From NCBI GenBank assembly GCA_015179045.1, contig WHUZ01000010.1, positions 806,001 to 870,000 on the forward strand: a stretch of 64,000 bases of DNA. The letters are read 5' to 3'. Of the stretch, positions 31,107-44,000 are shown piece by piece (position 1 is the stretch's first letter; each line of letters opens with the position of its first letter). The notes below the pieces were generated by a model. The model was not told the DNA's origin, ran no database searches, and worked only from the letters and a program-made list of their open reading frames with translations. This stretch comes from Kalaharituber pfeilii (taxonomy: Eukaryota > Ascomycota > Pezizomycetes > Pezizales > Pezizaceae). The position numbers and the translations under genes were made by a program.

Positions 31107-32492
31107 TTATTCCATTACCACCGCATCCCTCGTCAGCCTCACCACTGCTGCGACACCCATCCCCACAACCCCCGGCACCATGAACGCCCACAGCACTGCA
31201 AAACCCGTGCACAGCATCACCCTCACGCACTTCTCCATTCCTATTCCCATCCCCATCTTCCTTTTCCGGTCCCCACCCTTCATCTCCCTCTCCGCTCCCT
31301 CCTCCTCATCCACCTTCCTACTCCCCTCACTCTCCCCCTCCACAATGCCCTTCTCGCCCATCTCTTCCTCGCGCTTCTTCCTCTCAAGTAGCCGCCCCAA
31401 TCTCCATATCCTCATGGTTAATCCCTCCTGAATATTCTTCACCCTCTCTCCGGATCCCCCAATTCCACGCCTTGCTTCACCCTCACTCTTTTCCAGCCTT
31501 CCTCTCCCCCACTGCTTCGCCCGTCCACGCCACACCCTGCCAACAACCACATGGTTTACCATACTCCCGACAACCGCATATGCTAATGCAATCCCCGACG
31601 CCACGGCACCTTCTCCGGGTCCCGTCCCATCCGTGCGGGAGAAGGCGTACTCTGCGTATTGTTCCGAGTCGACTGGAGCAAGCACGACGATGGAGATGAA
31701 CCATATGAGGAAGAGGATGTAGGGGGGAAACAGGAGGAGAGTGGGGAGGAGGTAGTAAAAGGCGACTTTGAGCGTCGGCAGACTCAGAGTGGATATTGTT
31801 GAGAGGAATGATTTGAAGAAAGAGGTGATTGTGGCGAGGGCCGGAGGTTTCTGCGTGGTAGATATGGTCGGAATAGTGGAGATGCTAGCGAGAGACCAGA
31901 CGGAGGGGGAGAGGCTTGGGTCCAGGAAGAGCTGGGTTGGGGTTTGGAGCGGAAGATAGCGGGAGTCATGGTTTTGTGTGCCGGCGCGAATGTCAACCGC
32001 TGGAAATCTACGTGAGGGTGGTACCGGAGGCGGACTTAGAGTTAGGGTTAAAGTCCTCACCGTAACTTCGCCCTCCTCATCCTCACCCTCAAATATAAAT
32101 GGCGAGACGGAGGCAACTTCAGAGGAAGGCGAACTCAGAATCGTCGTTGGAGTCGGAGGTAGACTTATATCAGCAGTCGAGCCGCGAGTTGGTCCTTTTT
32201 CTCCCCTTTGCTCCGCTCTTTTCTGCCACGAATTTACGCCCTGGTGATACCGCTCACAAACCTCATCCCATATCTCTTCACCCCCGCCCCGATTGAGCAT
32301 CCCGCCCAAAGCTGACCTCGGGCGTGTCGGAACCGTGCTCCATTCGTCATCCAGCCGGTACCGGAGAGGAGGCTGGCCCTGGGCGCAGGATTCGTAGTAG
32401 GGACTGCACAAGAGGCAGGGGGTGGGGGAGGAGACGTATGAGCTGTCGTTGGTGTCGCGGGGGCAAGCGGCACAGGGAGTAGAGTAGCACAT
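31107..32492 (-). CDS. Membrane protein with Cys-rich N-terminus, unknown function
   Basis: A single exon of 461 residues from the ATG at 32490-32492 to the TAA at 31107-31109. I do not recognise the family. The N-terminus has six Cys at residues 2, 7, 10, 26, 29 and 36, giving two CxxC pairs (CAAC, CLLC), which looks like a metal-binding or disulfide motif. A Ser/Thr/Pro-rich segment follows. Hydrophobic segments lie near residues 242-272 (YYLLPTLLLFPPYILFLIW), 293-316 and 421-451 (FAVLWAFMVPGVVGMGVAAV), so there are three or four membrane helices. Between the last two is a highly charged stretch (RKKREEEMGEKG) that is likely cytosolic. It has no signal peptide. The gene is convergent with the annexin gene. 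Confidence 0.68.
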   Translation of the reverse strand: MCYSTPCAACPRDTNDSSYVSSPTPCLLCSPYYESCAQGQPPLRYRLDDEWSTVPTRPRSALGGMLNRGGGEEIWDEVCERYHQGVNSWQKRAEQRGEKGPTRGSTADISLPPTPTTILSSPSSEVASVSPFIFEGEDEEGEVTVRTLTLTLSPPPVPPSRRFPAVDIRAGTQNHDSRYLPLQTPTQLFLDPSLSPSVWSLASISTIPTISTTQKPPALATITSFFKSFLSTISTLSLPTLKVAFYYLLPTLLLFPPYILFLIWFISIVVLAPVDSEQYAEYAFSRTDGTGPGEGAVASGIALAYAVVGSMVNHVVVGRVWRGRAKQWGRGRLEKSEGEARRGIGGSGERVKNIQEGLTMRIWRLGRLLERKKREEEMGEKGIVEGESEGSRKVDEEEGAEREMKGGDRKRKMGMGIGMEKCVRVMLCTGFAVLWAFMVPGVVGMGVAAVVRLTRDAVVME

Positions 32493-34860
32493 TGCGTGGC
32501 TGTAGTTTTGCAGGGATGAGGAAGTCGGAGAATTAGGAATTAGAAATTAGATATTAGGAATTATGGGATTAGGCAGTAGGTATTAGATATTAGGGAATTA
32601 AGCATTAAGTGGCCGGGTAGAAAGGACTGGTATCGTATAATGATATATTCAGGCTAGAAGAATGGAATCAGAAAAATTCACAAAACTGTCATAAGTAAAG
32701 CAAAGTACACCGGCCCGAACGTCTCTATGAGCAGGGGACCACATGGGGGGTATATATACTCCGGTTCACTCCTCCCCATTACCGAACTGACCCATAAGAT
32801 TTTTCTCGGTTCCCTCGGGCCACTCGGCACCCCACCGCATTCCTACACCTTCGGCCCGTATTAGGCTCCCGTGTGCCGGCCGAACTAGTCTTGTTACCCG
32901 AAGGGGACGTCATAGACGTTTTTTTAGTTATTCTGTTTTAATACCCTTTGAAAGTAAGTGGGGGTTGATAAGAGGGACAAAATTAGCGTTTAGCAAGGGC
33001 AGTAAGCAAAAGTTTTGAGGTTTAGCGTTCAAAAGATTTTGATTTCCTACCGTGATAAGGACGTCCTAAGCGAGGATTTATCGATTGAGGAGGGGGAGAT
33101 AACGCACGCTTTATTTGTATTAGTATGCTTACAGTTTTGGATGTGACGGTTGTGTTGGGAATTGAGATTGGGTTTGAACCTTGAGGGTAACCTTTCGCAA
33201 CTATCTCAGTAGCTTAGTAAACTATCAAAACCTAGAGTACAAGAATCGAGTCTCTGAACATCACTATCTCAATCTCGCCCACCAACGCCTCAACATATAT
33301 TTCCACTAAATTCCTAGACAAGAAAATCCTATCAACATGTATCCAACCCTCCAAGTCTTGACCTTCGTAGGTCGTCCCCCTAAAACCTAGAATGCAACCT
33401 TCTCCGTAGTCCAAAAAAAAGAGACCTCCGACGTGACCGGTAGCAGCCACATAAAAAAAAAAAGAAAAGAAAAAAATCTTACTATATCCTAAAGATGACA
33501 CGAGTTTGATTGCACAAGGGACACCTGATTCAATTCAAGGTTTGCTGGCGCAGGGAGAGTAAGGATGTGAATGAGTGGAGCGAGTGAAATTATGGACGGA
33601 ACAGTAGTATTGATGGATTGGCTGCCGCCCCTGCACAAAATTCTCATCGAATCTGATGATAAGATTTATTTAGTCAGCGTTAGCTCTAGAGGCCAATTAG
33701 GTTGTACACATTACCCTCAACTTGAATGATACAGCGGGCTACTGAGACAACATCCGTAGCGGACAAAGTTACGACAGTGTGTACTCCAAAACCTCATCAA
33801 TACAGCCACAAGATGCAGAGAGAAAGGGAATGTAGAACTTAACCCAGTCTCAAAAGACCCAAGCAACAACGGATCCTGGCCCCGTACTAAAGCTGACCTA
33901 CACCATGCAAGTAGGAATCTCAAAAGACACAACCCCTCTCAACATTACGAGACCATAATATTTTCACAGTTTTTTCCATTTTTTTCATTTCCTTTAATTT
34001 TTCTCTCATCTCAAGTCTCGAATTTCCAAAGACGACACCCACACACATATGTATAAAAAACAAAAAAAGACATAGGCAACTCTACCTCTCTGAACACACG
34101 CAAATACCATACAAAAAACAAAAACAACAACAACAACAACACACACCCGACCCTCCGTGGTCACGAAAAAAACAAAAAAACAAAACACAGTAAGCAAAAA
34201 CCTCCCATCAGAAAGACACGCGATCAATAGCCAAAGAAAAATTTTTTTTCCTCTCTTCTCTTCACATACATGCAAGGGGCGCTGACCTAAGACAAGCAAG
34301 TGCCTAGCCACCATTGTGCACTCACTCCGACTTCAAACACTAAAGACCATGTGCTGGTTGTATAGTAGTAAGTCGGAAGAGATGGAGATGAGTGGGGAAA
34401 ATCAATAATAACAACTCAAAAAGGAAAGGGCCCCAAAAGGAAAAAAAATCCCACTGATTCCCGCCCAAGCTCCTGAAAGAGAGCAACGGCAAAAAATGAT
34501 CATGTCAGTAATCCTCGTGCTAAGCAGAAAACAAAGTACCGACACCCGATTTCCCTAAGAAGAGAAGGTGGAAGAGGAAAGATTATAATATGTGAACAGA
34601 AAAGAAAATGGAAATCCATGCAAAATCCAAGACGACACAGTAACAGAAAAGCTGGAAATCATCTTTGCATAAATGGATATATCGATATGTCCAACATAAA
34701 ACTAAAACTAAAAGTAAACAAACATGACAACATACCGCTAAAAACTGAAAAAAAGGAAATAAACAAGAAATAATGCAAGGTCATAGATATATCATGGGGT
34801 ATATTTCATCCTTTCTCCATCTTCGAACATCCATTCACTATAATAGTCAAATACTCAGTA
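32493..34860. other. Intergenic region with ATTAG repeats, upstream of membrane-protein gene
   Basis: A degenerate short tandem repeat (GGAATTAG / GATATTAGG units) at about 32528-32608 lies just upstream of the minus-strand start codon, in the likely promoter or 5' leader. The rest contains scattered A-rich runs and (CAA)n at about 34120-34142. The 3' UTR of the OPT gene probably lies at the far end. No gene is supported. Confidence 0.5.
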
Positions 34861-37470
34861 TTAGCACATTAAGTTGTAAGGACAACCCACGGCGGTTCCC
34901 CGGCCGTCTTCTCCTGCAATACCAGCAACCTGGAACACTGCATTTACCACACCGCCCATTCCTTCTCCTGCGATTGCTCCTGCGGCCACTGCATAACAAT
35001 ACGTATCGAAGCTGACTGGGGACCTCTTTGCCCAAAAATATGAAATCAATGCTCCCATCAACATTGCTGTTCCATAGTGTGTCTGTGGCAAGACGAACGC
35101 CAACCCAACTGCCATAAAGTTCGGAACATATACTCGGTACTTTTCGCGATGGGGGCCGATGAGATAATAATGCCGAACAAGAACACCGCAAACACCAAGC
35201 AAACCAAATATCAGAGCGAATATCGCAGAAGAAGTTGGAACCGGAAAGGCGGGATCTGTGACAGCAATTGCAACTGCTCTCCACGCCTGTACCGAAGGGG
35301 CAGAAAATTGACATTTGTCCGCGTGGAGATCGATGACACATGGGTACGCCTTGATGAATAAGATGAACATTCCCGGGGCAATGAACACTGCTATGATGGA
35401 CCCAATTGCTTGCGCAAGCCATTGCTGGCGCGGAGGCGTACGCAATAAAAATCCGACACGGAAGTCAACGACAAGGTCAGTGGCTTGACCAGCAGCACCG
35501 GACGCAATTGCTCCTCCAATAAGATTCAATCTTTGAGAAACATCCTGAGCATAACCAGACCCACTTGCCGCACCTCCAAGAACCAGTTGGGTAGCTTTTG
35601 CTGCTGTGGTAAGAGGAGTGATATCTGTAGCGCCATTACACTGGATTGCAAGGAAGGCAAAGATGAAACCAAGGAAAATGGCCAGAATGGACATTCCAAT
35701 TTCAAGATGCTGCTCAAGTCAGTGCTTTTGCTCATACAAGTGATTTGGAAGTTGAACGAACATATTGCAACCCCAAAATGATACACGTCACCACAATACA
35801 GATAGCCAATGGAGGTCCCCACATCCACATCGCGACCTGCTCTTCGGGGCCAGCAATGTCATCGACATGGTATTCTTCTGTATTTATTCTTTCAGATTTT
35901 TCTAACAATTTTATGCTTCGCCCTGTATGCTCCTTCGCAAAGTTATTGGTGCCAATAGCCATTGCCCTCCATGCACATTTCAAAGCATGCCAAATCAATT
36001 TATACTGAACACCGAGCTCTGTGAAGGAGGCAGTGATCATGATCAGAACTCCAGGCCAGAGCAACCAGTATCTAGGTGATGGATGATCTTTTGCGTTCTC
36101 CAATTTGAATGAAGAGAAGTTCATCACTTGACTCCACTTTGGATCGTTCTCAAATCCTTCACGTGGAATACCATGGCAAATACCTGCATGAACTAGAGCG
36201 GGACCAATAATGCCTAAATTATTCAGTTACAATTAGCAGTGATCTAACAAGTAACAAGATCTAGATTAAAATACTTACCCCATGCCAAAACACTGCCACA
36301 AAAGAAGGAAATTGCGGGATTGAGCCCAACCAAGAGCCCAGTTCCAATAAACGCAGGAGTCCATTCGATAATCCACCCCCAATTGTCAATATGGATTGCA
36401 TGGTTGCTGTATCCACTCCATTGGTAAAACCAGAGAAAAATATGCCAATCCCAAAGGATGCCTGGAGCATATTGAGAAACCACTCTCCAAATCAAAGACC
36501 CGGTGAAAGTCAGTGCCAGTGCCCTAGTTTTCTGCTTCGCAGCGGTAGCAGCATTGCTTCCAATGGCATGCATTGACCGAATGGTCATAGCAGTAGCAGT
36601 TGCTGTGATCAATTAGTATCTGTCCTTCTTAGCTAAGAGCACAGCCATTCTCACCTGTCGGGAAGATGAGTCTCAGCTCCCTAGCCACATAAATAATAAA
36701 AAACTTCCGAAGGGGTGTGGCAAACAAAAGCCCATAATATGCCGACACAATAGTAAAGGTCAATAGTCTCGTAAAATCCTCCATCGGAGTTTTTGATAAA
36801 AGATTCAACTGATACAGTGCCGGTATCGCAGACACAAAAATACCTCCAAAACCCCCAGCAGCTGTTGCAGCTGTTTGTGCAATGGCATTCTCCTTAGGAC
36901 CAAAAGTAGTTCCTCCAAAAAGCGGGAACGTATCGGTCAATGTTTTGCTGCAAAATTTCAAAAAGGCAAAACCGAAAATTGCGCCAAACATATTGGCGCT
37001 AAATGTCCAACCAGTTTTGAGACCTGAAAGATATCATTAGAATTATTAGAAATATGTCGCTTCTCAGCTCACGCTGCTGAACAGAACATACCAAGATAGA
37101 CATTTGAAGCGTTGACAAGAGCGCCCAATAAGCATCCAATGAACAGAGCTCTGAATGTCAGGACTGTGGTTTCCTCTGGTAAATGCGAGTCGATTGGGAA
37201 AGGCTCGAATGGATCTATATCAACCTCCTCCATCAACGAGCTAAAAATGCTCTCCCCATCATCCTTTATCACATCCTTATCATGTTCATGCGAAGCGATT
37301 CGCTCAGCTTCATCCAAAACCTCACGGTCGAGCGGCGGCAGTTCTGTGCTCGCACTGGAACTAAAATCTCTTTGCGACAAATCTCTCGAAACCCGCTGCG
37401 ACCTGGCCCGTAAATCATGCTGTGGGTGATCTGTCATCTCGTGCTCATGTTCTAGGCCTGTCTGCGCCAT
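34861..37470 (-). CDS. OPT-family oligopeptide/metal-chelate transporter
   Basis: Five exons (37470-37092, 37023-36655, 36602-36279, 36213-35762, 35709-34861) join in frame into 790 residues. Introns are 52-68 bp. The first three have GTATGT, GTGAGA and GTAAGT donors. The fourth has an unusual GTTCGT donor, chosen because it restores LGLQYHLEIGMSILAIFLGF; the alternative GTATGA would leave a 28-bp intron. Residues 1-95 are an acidic, Ser-rich cytosolic tail. The membrane core shows NASNVYLGLKTGWTFSANMFG, RLIFPTATATAM, LAWGIIGPALVHAG, IQCNGATDI and GEGMGGVVNAVFQVAG, all typical of OPT transporters, which import short peptides, glutathione or metal chelates by proton symport. It sits on the plasma membrane or an internal membrane. 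The substrate cannot be told from sequence. Confidence 0.9.
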
Positions 37471-40400
37471 CGCAGGCTACTGCGCCCTTGTGAAGGGACT
37501 CTAATCGATGGAGCGAAAATTGGGTACGTCGATGGGGATGTAATTTCGCCAAGAGACTCGAGGTGTAAATGTGTGGGACCTCCAGGGGTGAGTTTCGATG
37601 CTGGAGTTAGGGAAATGTAGGCAGGAGGAAAAGAAGAGGGTGCTGGGGTGGGGTGGGTGGGGTGTTGGTTATATCCAAGCCTAGGTTGGCCTGGTGCAAG
37701 CAGTTTCGCACACACCACTTGAGCATCCTTGCGATCCTCTATTGCATTCTGTTCTCCCGCCGCACTTTGGCACGCTGCATGTACCACACGTTTTTGCTAT
37801 GCATTTCACATGCCGTGAGGGTGCGGAGTCCTCCCCTGTCTAGCCCATGGCCAAACCTTATCACGCATATCCCAGACGCAGGCAAAGTCTGCTTAGATAG
37901 GGCGCTTGTTTGCTTCTCTGCCAGAAAGCGTGTTCAACCACGTCCCAGCGAATAGTCTGCGGGCACCAACAGGGACGGCCCATGCCTGCCAGGCAATCTA
38001 GCTCAAGTGCGGTACCGGATATATCTGTCGAGCGAGGGCGACGGCTCTGCCTATACAGCAAACTGCTCAGGATCTACTGTACGATCTCCACTGTAAAGCA
38101 TAATTATTTCTGGGTGACAGCGTTGTAATACCTGATGACTATATTGAATGCAGAGTTGAGAAAGGAGGCCTTCTGTCCATGGTCCAAGTGTAGTGTACTT
38201 CCAGGGGTCAGGATTGGCTCTGCACATCATCGCGCCTGTACCATGTCGCGTGGTAAGGAGCAGTACGTAAATGTGAGAACAGCCTCCAGCCTTCCCATAA
38301 ACCCTTTGCATTCCCATCAAGCAGTTAGTATAACAATGCCCATGCCCCAAATCTTCTTCACCTTGAGTGTATAGGCGTTAAGAATTTGAGTTCAGCGAAG
38401 TATCATGACAAACTTGTGTAAGAACTAAATGTAACTTTCAATGGACCAGTGGACCCTTAGAGCATCGCGACTTGGGGTATGATTGGGATACTGCGTGCAA
38501 GACACATAATCAGTAACACTATCATAAAACAATCAAAAAGCTACCTTACCCTTTTTTTTTTTTTTTTTCTCTCTTTTTTTCCCCTTTTTCTTTTTTGATT
38601 CGCGGATTGGGCGCTTCTAGGGTTCGCCACGTCCCAATGAGCAGCTGGGAAACTCGTAGCTTAGACGAACTTGCATCGGGAACCCGTCCGAGCGGCATTC
38701 CGCCCACTGAAACAACAATGTCGCCGCCTGGTCTTGCGTATGATAGTGTCAGCCTAAGTGGGGATCAAGCGGCACAGCCAGTCCCCTAGTAAGAGTTTCC
38801 ATACCTTCGGTAACATGTACCTCACTTGTGGTATCATAGCACTGGTATAGTAAAGTGGTTCGCATGGATTCCTGTTAGATAGCTGGCATTAGTTGCAATT
38901 CATCAAGACAAAGAAGCCGCGTTCACTCTTGACCCGCTAGTTTCGGAGAAGTATCCTATTTTGCCTTGCTCCTAATGGTGAGGCAACAGCAATAAAACAT
39001 GTCACGCTGCACGCGTATGAGGAACTCTACCAGCATACTCCGTACTACTTTATAATAGGGTATTTGCCAGTAGATTAATCCTACGAATGCAAGTTCGCTC
39101 TCTGCTGTGGTTAGGCTGTCCCGTATTCCCAGATGGTAATATTTGAGAGGAACGTCTGCTTAATCTCGAGTATGCATGCGCTTCTGGGTTCCACGTTGCA
39201 AATCTCAATCCATGTAGGGCACTCTAGATGCCATAGACTACATCTTCATGTCACACTTTACCCGGCACCGAATAAGCACCTTGAGCCTGCCCCCTGGAAT
39301 GTTCATTTGTCCCTGAACAAGAAGGAATAGGGCTTTGAGCGTGCCTGTTATGTACGAGTACTTGATACTATATTGGTTAGGTAGCACTGTATGAAGATGT
39401 CCAGGTCACCTTGCATATGCGAAAAAGATCTTGGTGCTCCCACTGGGTATGCAAGTACTGGCACATACCTGAACTCCACTCCGCAATCCTTGGGCTGCCT
39501 CTCCAGATTGCTGCAGCAGTCCCAGCCATCACGCAGACATCATGATAAACAGACAGATTTGATGTGCAGACCTTCCGAAGAGGCGAGTCCTCTCTCAGTC
39601 CCAAGAGATGGAAACGTGAAGTGGTCGTCTTTTTCCAGCCTCGAGTCTTTTTCTGCTTTCCGGCTCGTTGGTCATGATTGAGTTCGTTGAATAAGCTTCC
39701 GTTAGGGTAACCCTGGAAAGCTCCGGCCGTGTGCATCGAATTCAATCACGTTTCGGAGCTTGTCTGGTTGCATTCAGAGCGCAAATGGCCCCCTCCCCGA
39801 GATTACGACCGCGAGTCATCAAGAAGTTAGATCAAGCCGCAGGTTAGCGATTCTAGAACATTTTGCACAAAGAGAACCACAGAGATAATAATTGAAATCA
39901 CTTAGTTCCACTCTGAGTCAGTGTCGGGCCTACAGCTGGACGGCATCAATAAAGCTCATGAGTCGCGACGGCTGATCCAGCCACAGCGACCTCTCCAGTG
40001 AAGAAATGTCTGAGACGGCCGCATGGGATACCTACCACCTTGCTCGCACTTGTCGACTAGAACGAGGGATAGCGGAATCAAGGCGCGTAGCTTACATTCC
40101 TGCTCGCTTCTCTGGCGAATGGCAGCCTACAGGAGCTCAGAAGGCCCCAGCCCGCCGAGACACCCCGACCAGGGTGACGTCTTGGTCGAGTTCCCCGGAG
40201 AATATCAAGTCAGTACATGTAGGTACATGCGTAACCTAGAATGGACGACGAAGGGTGGGCAGGCCATGATGCTGTGATACCACGAACCACAGCCATGCGT
40301 CCAGGCCGTGCAGTTAGCCTGCACGTTCTGGGTAGGGTGGCTTTGGTGATGCCAACCTGTATGCTCAGCTGGGGTTGACGCGCGGTCTGTCTGGTCAACA

Positions 40401-41000
40401 GACCGCCAGGTTACCTCCCAATGGCACCCTCGCGCCAGCACGCCAGGCAGGCGCGGGGCGGCCTCCACAGGCGGAGAAACGCCACTCGAAGTAGTGTATG
40501 TGGTCTTGGGCCAGTGAGCAGAGCTGCCTCAGCCTCTGCATCTGCTGAGCATGAGGCCAGGCTGATGTGTATTTGCGCTACATGCTGGACATGTACTATG
40601 TGGGCGGCTGCTGATCTTCTTGGTGGTTACACGCCCGGAACAAGCTGCCAATTGGCAGCCTCGTTCCCAGGCCAATTGGCCCCCTCATGCACTGCTAATT
40701 TTGTGGTATTAGGACCCGGGCCGGCTCCGCTACAAAGATCGGTATCGCGGGTATGCCAGCCAGACCAGAGCCGATTGCGGTCACACCCCGCTCGTATTTT
40801 CGTGATCGTGTATGCCTACTCTTAGGCCCCTCTGATTGCCTCTTGTCAAGGACCCAATCGATCCGAGACTAGGGCACGAGACTGCTTCTCAAGGACGACT
40901 CCAACTGACAATGTATGTCGACTCACCTGACCAATGTTAACACTGACAAACTTCCAGGAATTCGAGACCATCAAAGTCATCGAGTACGCCTATGACCTAC
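37471..41000. other. Intergenic region upstream of OPT gene
   Basis: The first few hundred bases are the presumed OPT promoter (minus strand). The rest has mixed composition with poly-T and CTTTTT runs at about 38550-38597 and a GC-richer part around 39960-40800. Open frames are short, conflicting and without known domains. No gene is supported. Confidence 0.5.
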
Positions 41001-44000
41001 TTGGAGGGTATGGGCTCTGCCTCAAGTACAGCTCTGTAACTAGCTGCACAGATGGCTAATCATCGATATATATCATGCTAATAGGTATCATATTTATGTA
41101 ATTTCTACCAACTATCTTCATCTGCTCCTGGACATGAGACCTACATGCTTCAAAACATCCAATGCCTGCTGAAGCGCAGCATACCACTTGCCAACACCAT
41201 GCTCTACCCTCCCATTCACTGCTGTGGATAACTGGGTTATTCCTCACGTCTCAAAGCCTCAGCTTGTCCTTCAAGAAACACCTCTCTATGCAGCCTGAGA
41301 CCCTGGGCAAACCCAAATCTGATTTTTCTGATTTGTGAACGGCACGCTCTAATGCACTCAAATGCAATGGACTGTCCTGTCAATAGTGTGCATGCTTCAA
41401 TTGGTATCATATCCTGGAACAATATGCTGCCACCAGGTTTAGTGAATCCCTCAAAATACTTGGTATGGACAGCTTCAGGCCACCTGGAATGTAGTCTGAT
41501 TGGCAAGAAACCCTATGTGAGTGACTCCCTATGCTTCCAATGGCTAAGGCATCATGCCCTTTTCTTATGATAATGAATTAAGCCAATGCCATGTGGAGCG
41601 GTCCTCTCTAAAGGCTTTCTGAGGGCAATGCACGATTTTGCGAGCTTACTCTTAGCAGAGATCATTTCACTTCGCATTTTTCAATAAAAGCAAGGCGCCC
41701 AGGCCAGATACAGTACACACTTTTCAGTACATGCTGTCAAGTATTGATAGGGTCCGTCACGGTTACAGCTGATGGCATTTTCATCATAGGCAAGTGTGAA
41801 TTTTTCGGCCACAGATCTACGTCCGTCCAAGAAAAAGCAAATCTTGGAAAAAGAAATAAGCATATTAAATAGCGGCAGTGTGCAAGTCCTTTGGACATAC
41901 ATATCACTAAAAAGCATGAAATTATGAGTCGATCGCTAAGCAAAAAGCAAACATAGAAAGCTAAGTTATTCCATAGGTTCTGAAAAAATTTTACACAGTA
42001 TATTGTTCCTACCTGAAAATGGTAGGTATCACATAGGTATTACATTGATGGGGTATAAATTAGATAGGTTCTCGGCAAAAGGACCTCAACTGGGGGCCGA
42101 GGCTACATACCCGAAGGCCTTTATAAAAAGCGATGAGTTCGGTTGTCAGCGGCGGTTCAGACCATGTCATTCCTGGTTGAAGCTTCTGGATTTTCTTTGG
42201 TAAATGTATATGTCTAGGTTTAGTGTGAAGGTTTCGCTCATGAAACCAGTCACATCCTTCCTCTTCATAATTGATGAACCAAAAGTAACATTGCAATAAA
42301 TATGTACACATCAGCGAAATTAGCATCCGCTTTTTCTCTCCTTTCGGCAGTCAACTCGGCTCCAATTAAGGTGATTCTTGGAATTATTAGAATATGTACA
42401 GTATTATTAAGTTTCACAGTGTGCTAACAATTTAGGTTTTCTTGGCTGACAGATCATCTTGTAGCTTGCAGGACCCTTCGTTTGAAGGCAGTCTTCCACT
42501 ATGGTAGTGAGACTAATTACGTTTCTGTTCGAATGAAATTGACCATGATTCTTGAAGTGGAACACAGGTAATTCAACATGTTTCAGCAACAATATCAGAT
42601 CGGTACCATGTGCACAGATTGCATATTGAACCCTTATTACCACAGCGCTAGTTTTGGCTAGGGTTAGTCAGAATTAATTTCTACTGCCTCACAATCTAAC
42701 TGATTGGAATACTATGTGAATCAGAATCTGAGCGACGAACATTCAGAGAGAGCTTGCCTATCACTTGCGGTCCGCTACACAGATGACTTTCTGTCTTCCG
42801 ACGGCCAAGAATAACTAGGGCCTTAATTCTACCACTTTGCCGCTGTCTTGTGTGGATCAGGATAAGATCGTCTTTATGTCATCTATCATAGGGACATACA
42901 GTGTCTCTCAGATGGAATGTCGCTCGTTTATAGTACCAGGATGTTGAAAATGTGCCAATAGATAGATATTTTAATTCTCACTGTCACACAACACACTATT
43001 CTCAGACAACCCTGAGTGATTTTCCCTACACCCCTATTCAGTTGCATACACTTGCATACCGGAAATTCTATCTTACAGATTTGGCCTGACTACCCAACAA
43101 GAGCAGAAGGGATAATGTCTTTGCGATGAGTGCGGTATTGTCTGGCCAGACGCTTTGTGGAGTTTCCCGATTTGGGCTGGTTAGGAATGTCTGCTAAGAG
43201 TCTTAAAACTGAAGTTGCGCACTGAACAGCCCTCATGCGGTTCACTTTTCTTCTGTTCTCACATTTATGGGAAGTGATCAAGGAATCATAACTACAGCAC
43301 GCAGCCTTCCGCGTATATAAGGCGTCGGATACGTTACCTTATGCCATGCTCCGAATACAACAGGATACTGATCTTGATACTTGCTAGCATCTATTTCTAC
43401 ACACTTTATCTGATATTGTGGAAGTGGTTATATTAGGGTTGTGCAGGGCGCCTCCAAAGCTTATCTCTGCTGGTTCGCTAGCTCTTATGTCATTTACTTG
43501 CTGCATTGTAGTATGTTTCCTCCCACATGCGAGCATCCTGATGAATGCTAATAGGTGAGCTATAGTACTATCAGTGGACGGGAGCAGGCATACCTCAGAG
43601 GCCTCATGCAATTTCATCTTGCATACCTCTAGCCTCCATGTGGTTTCATATTCAGGATTGCTGCAGATGATATATCTTTATACCCCGTAGGCTCACCTGC
43701 TTACGTTTTGTTGATGCCACTACTTACCAGCCTGCAAGGCATGCCTTGGCCCTGCAATACTTAAGGTTGCACTAGCATTGTCTAGGAAATACTTCAGAAG
43801 GCAGGTGCACTCGATTGAGCGACTGCAAAGAGCATCTGGGTCGGTAGTAATGATAAAGGCGGGAAAATTCTGTCCTCTATGCTATGATATGGAGGTAATA
43901 GGGACGGAAATGCGTATCTTGTCTTGTATACCTGGGCAGATCACAAGTGAACGTACGTGCAGCTTTATGTTCCAACTTCTCATTACTATTATATCGTTCT

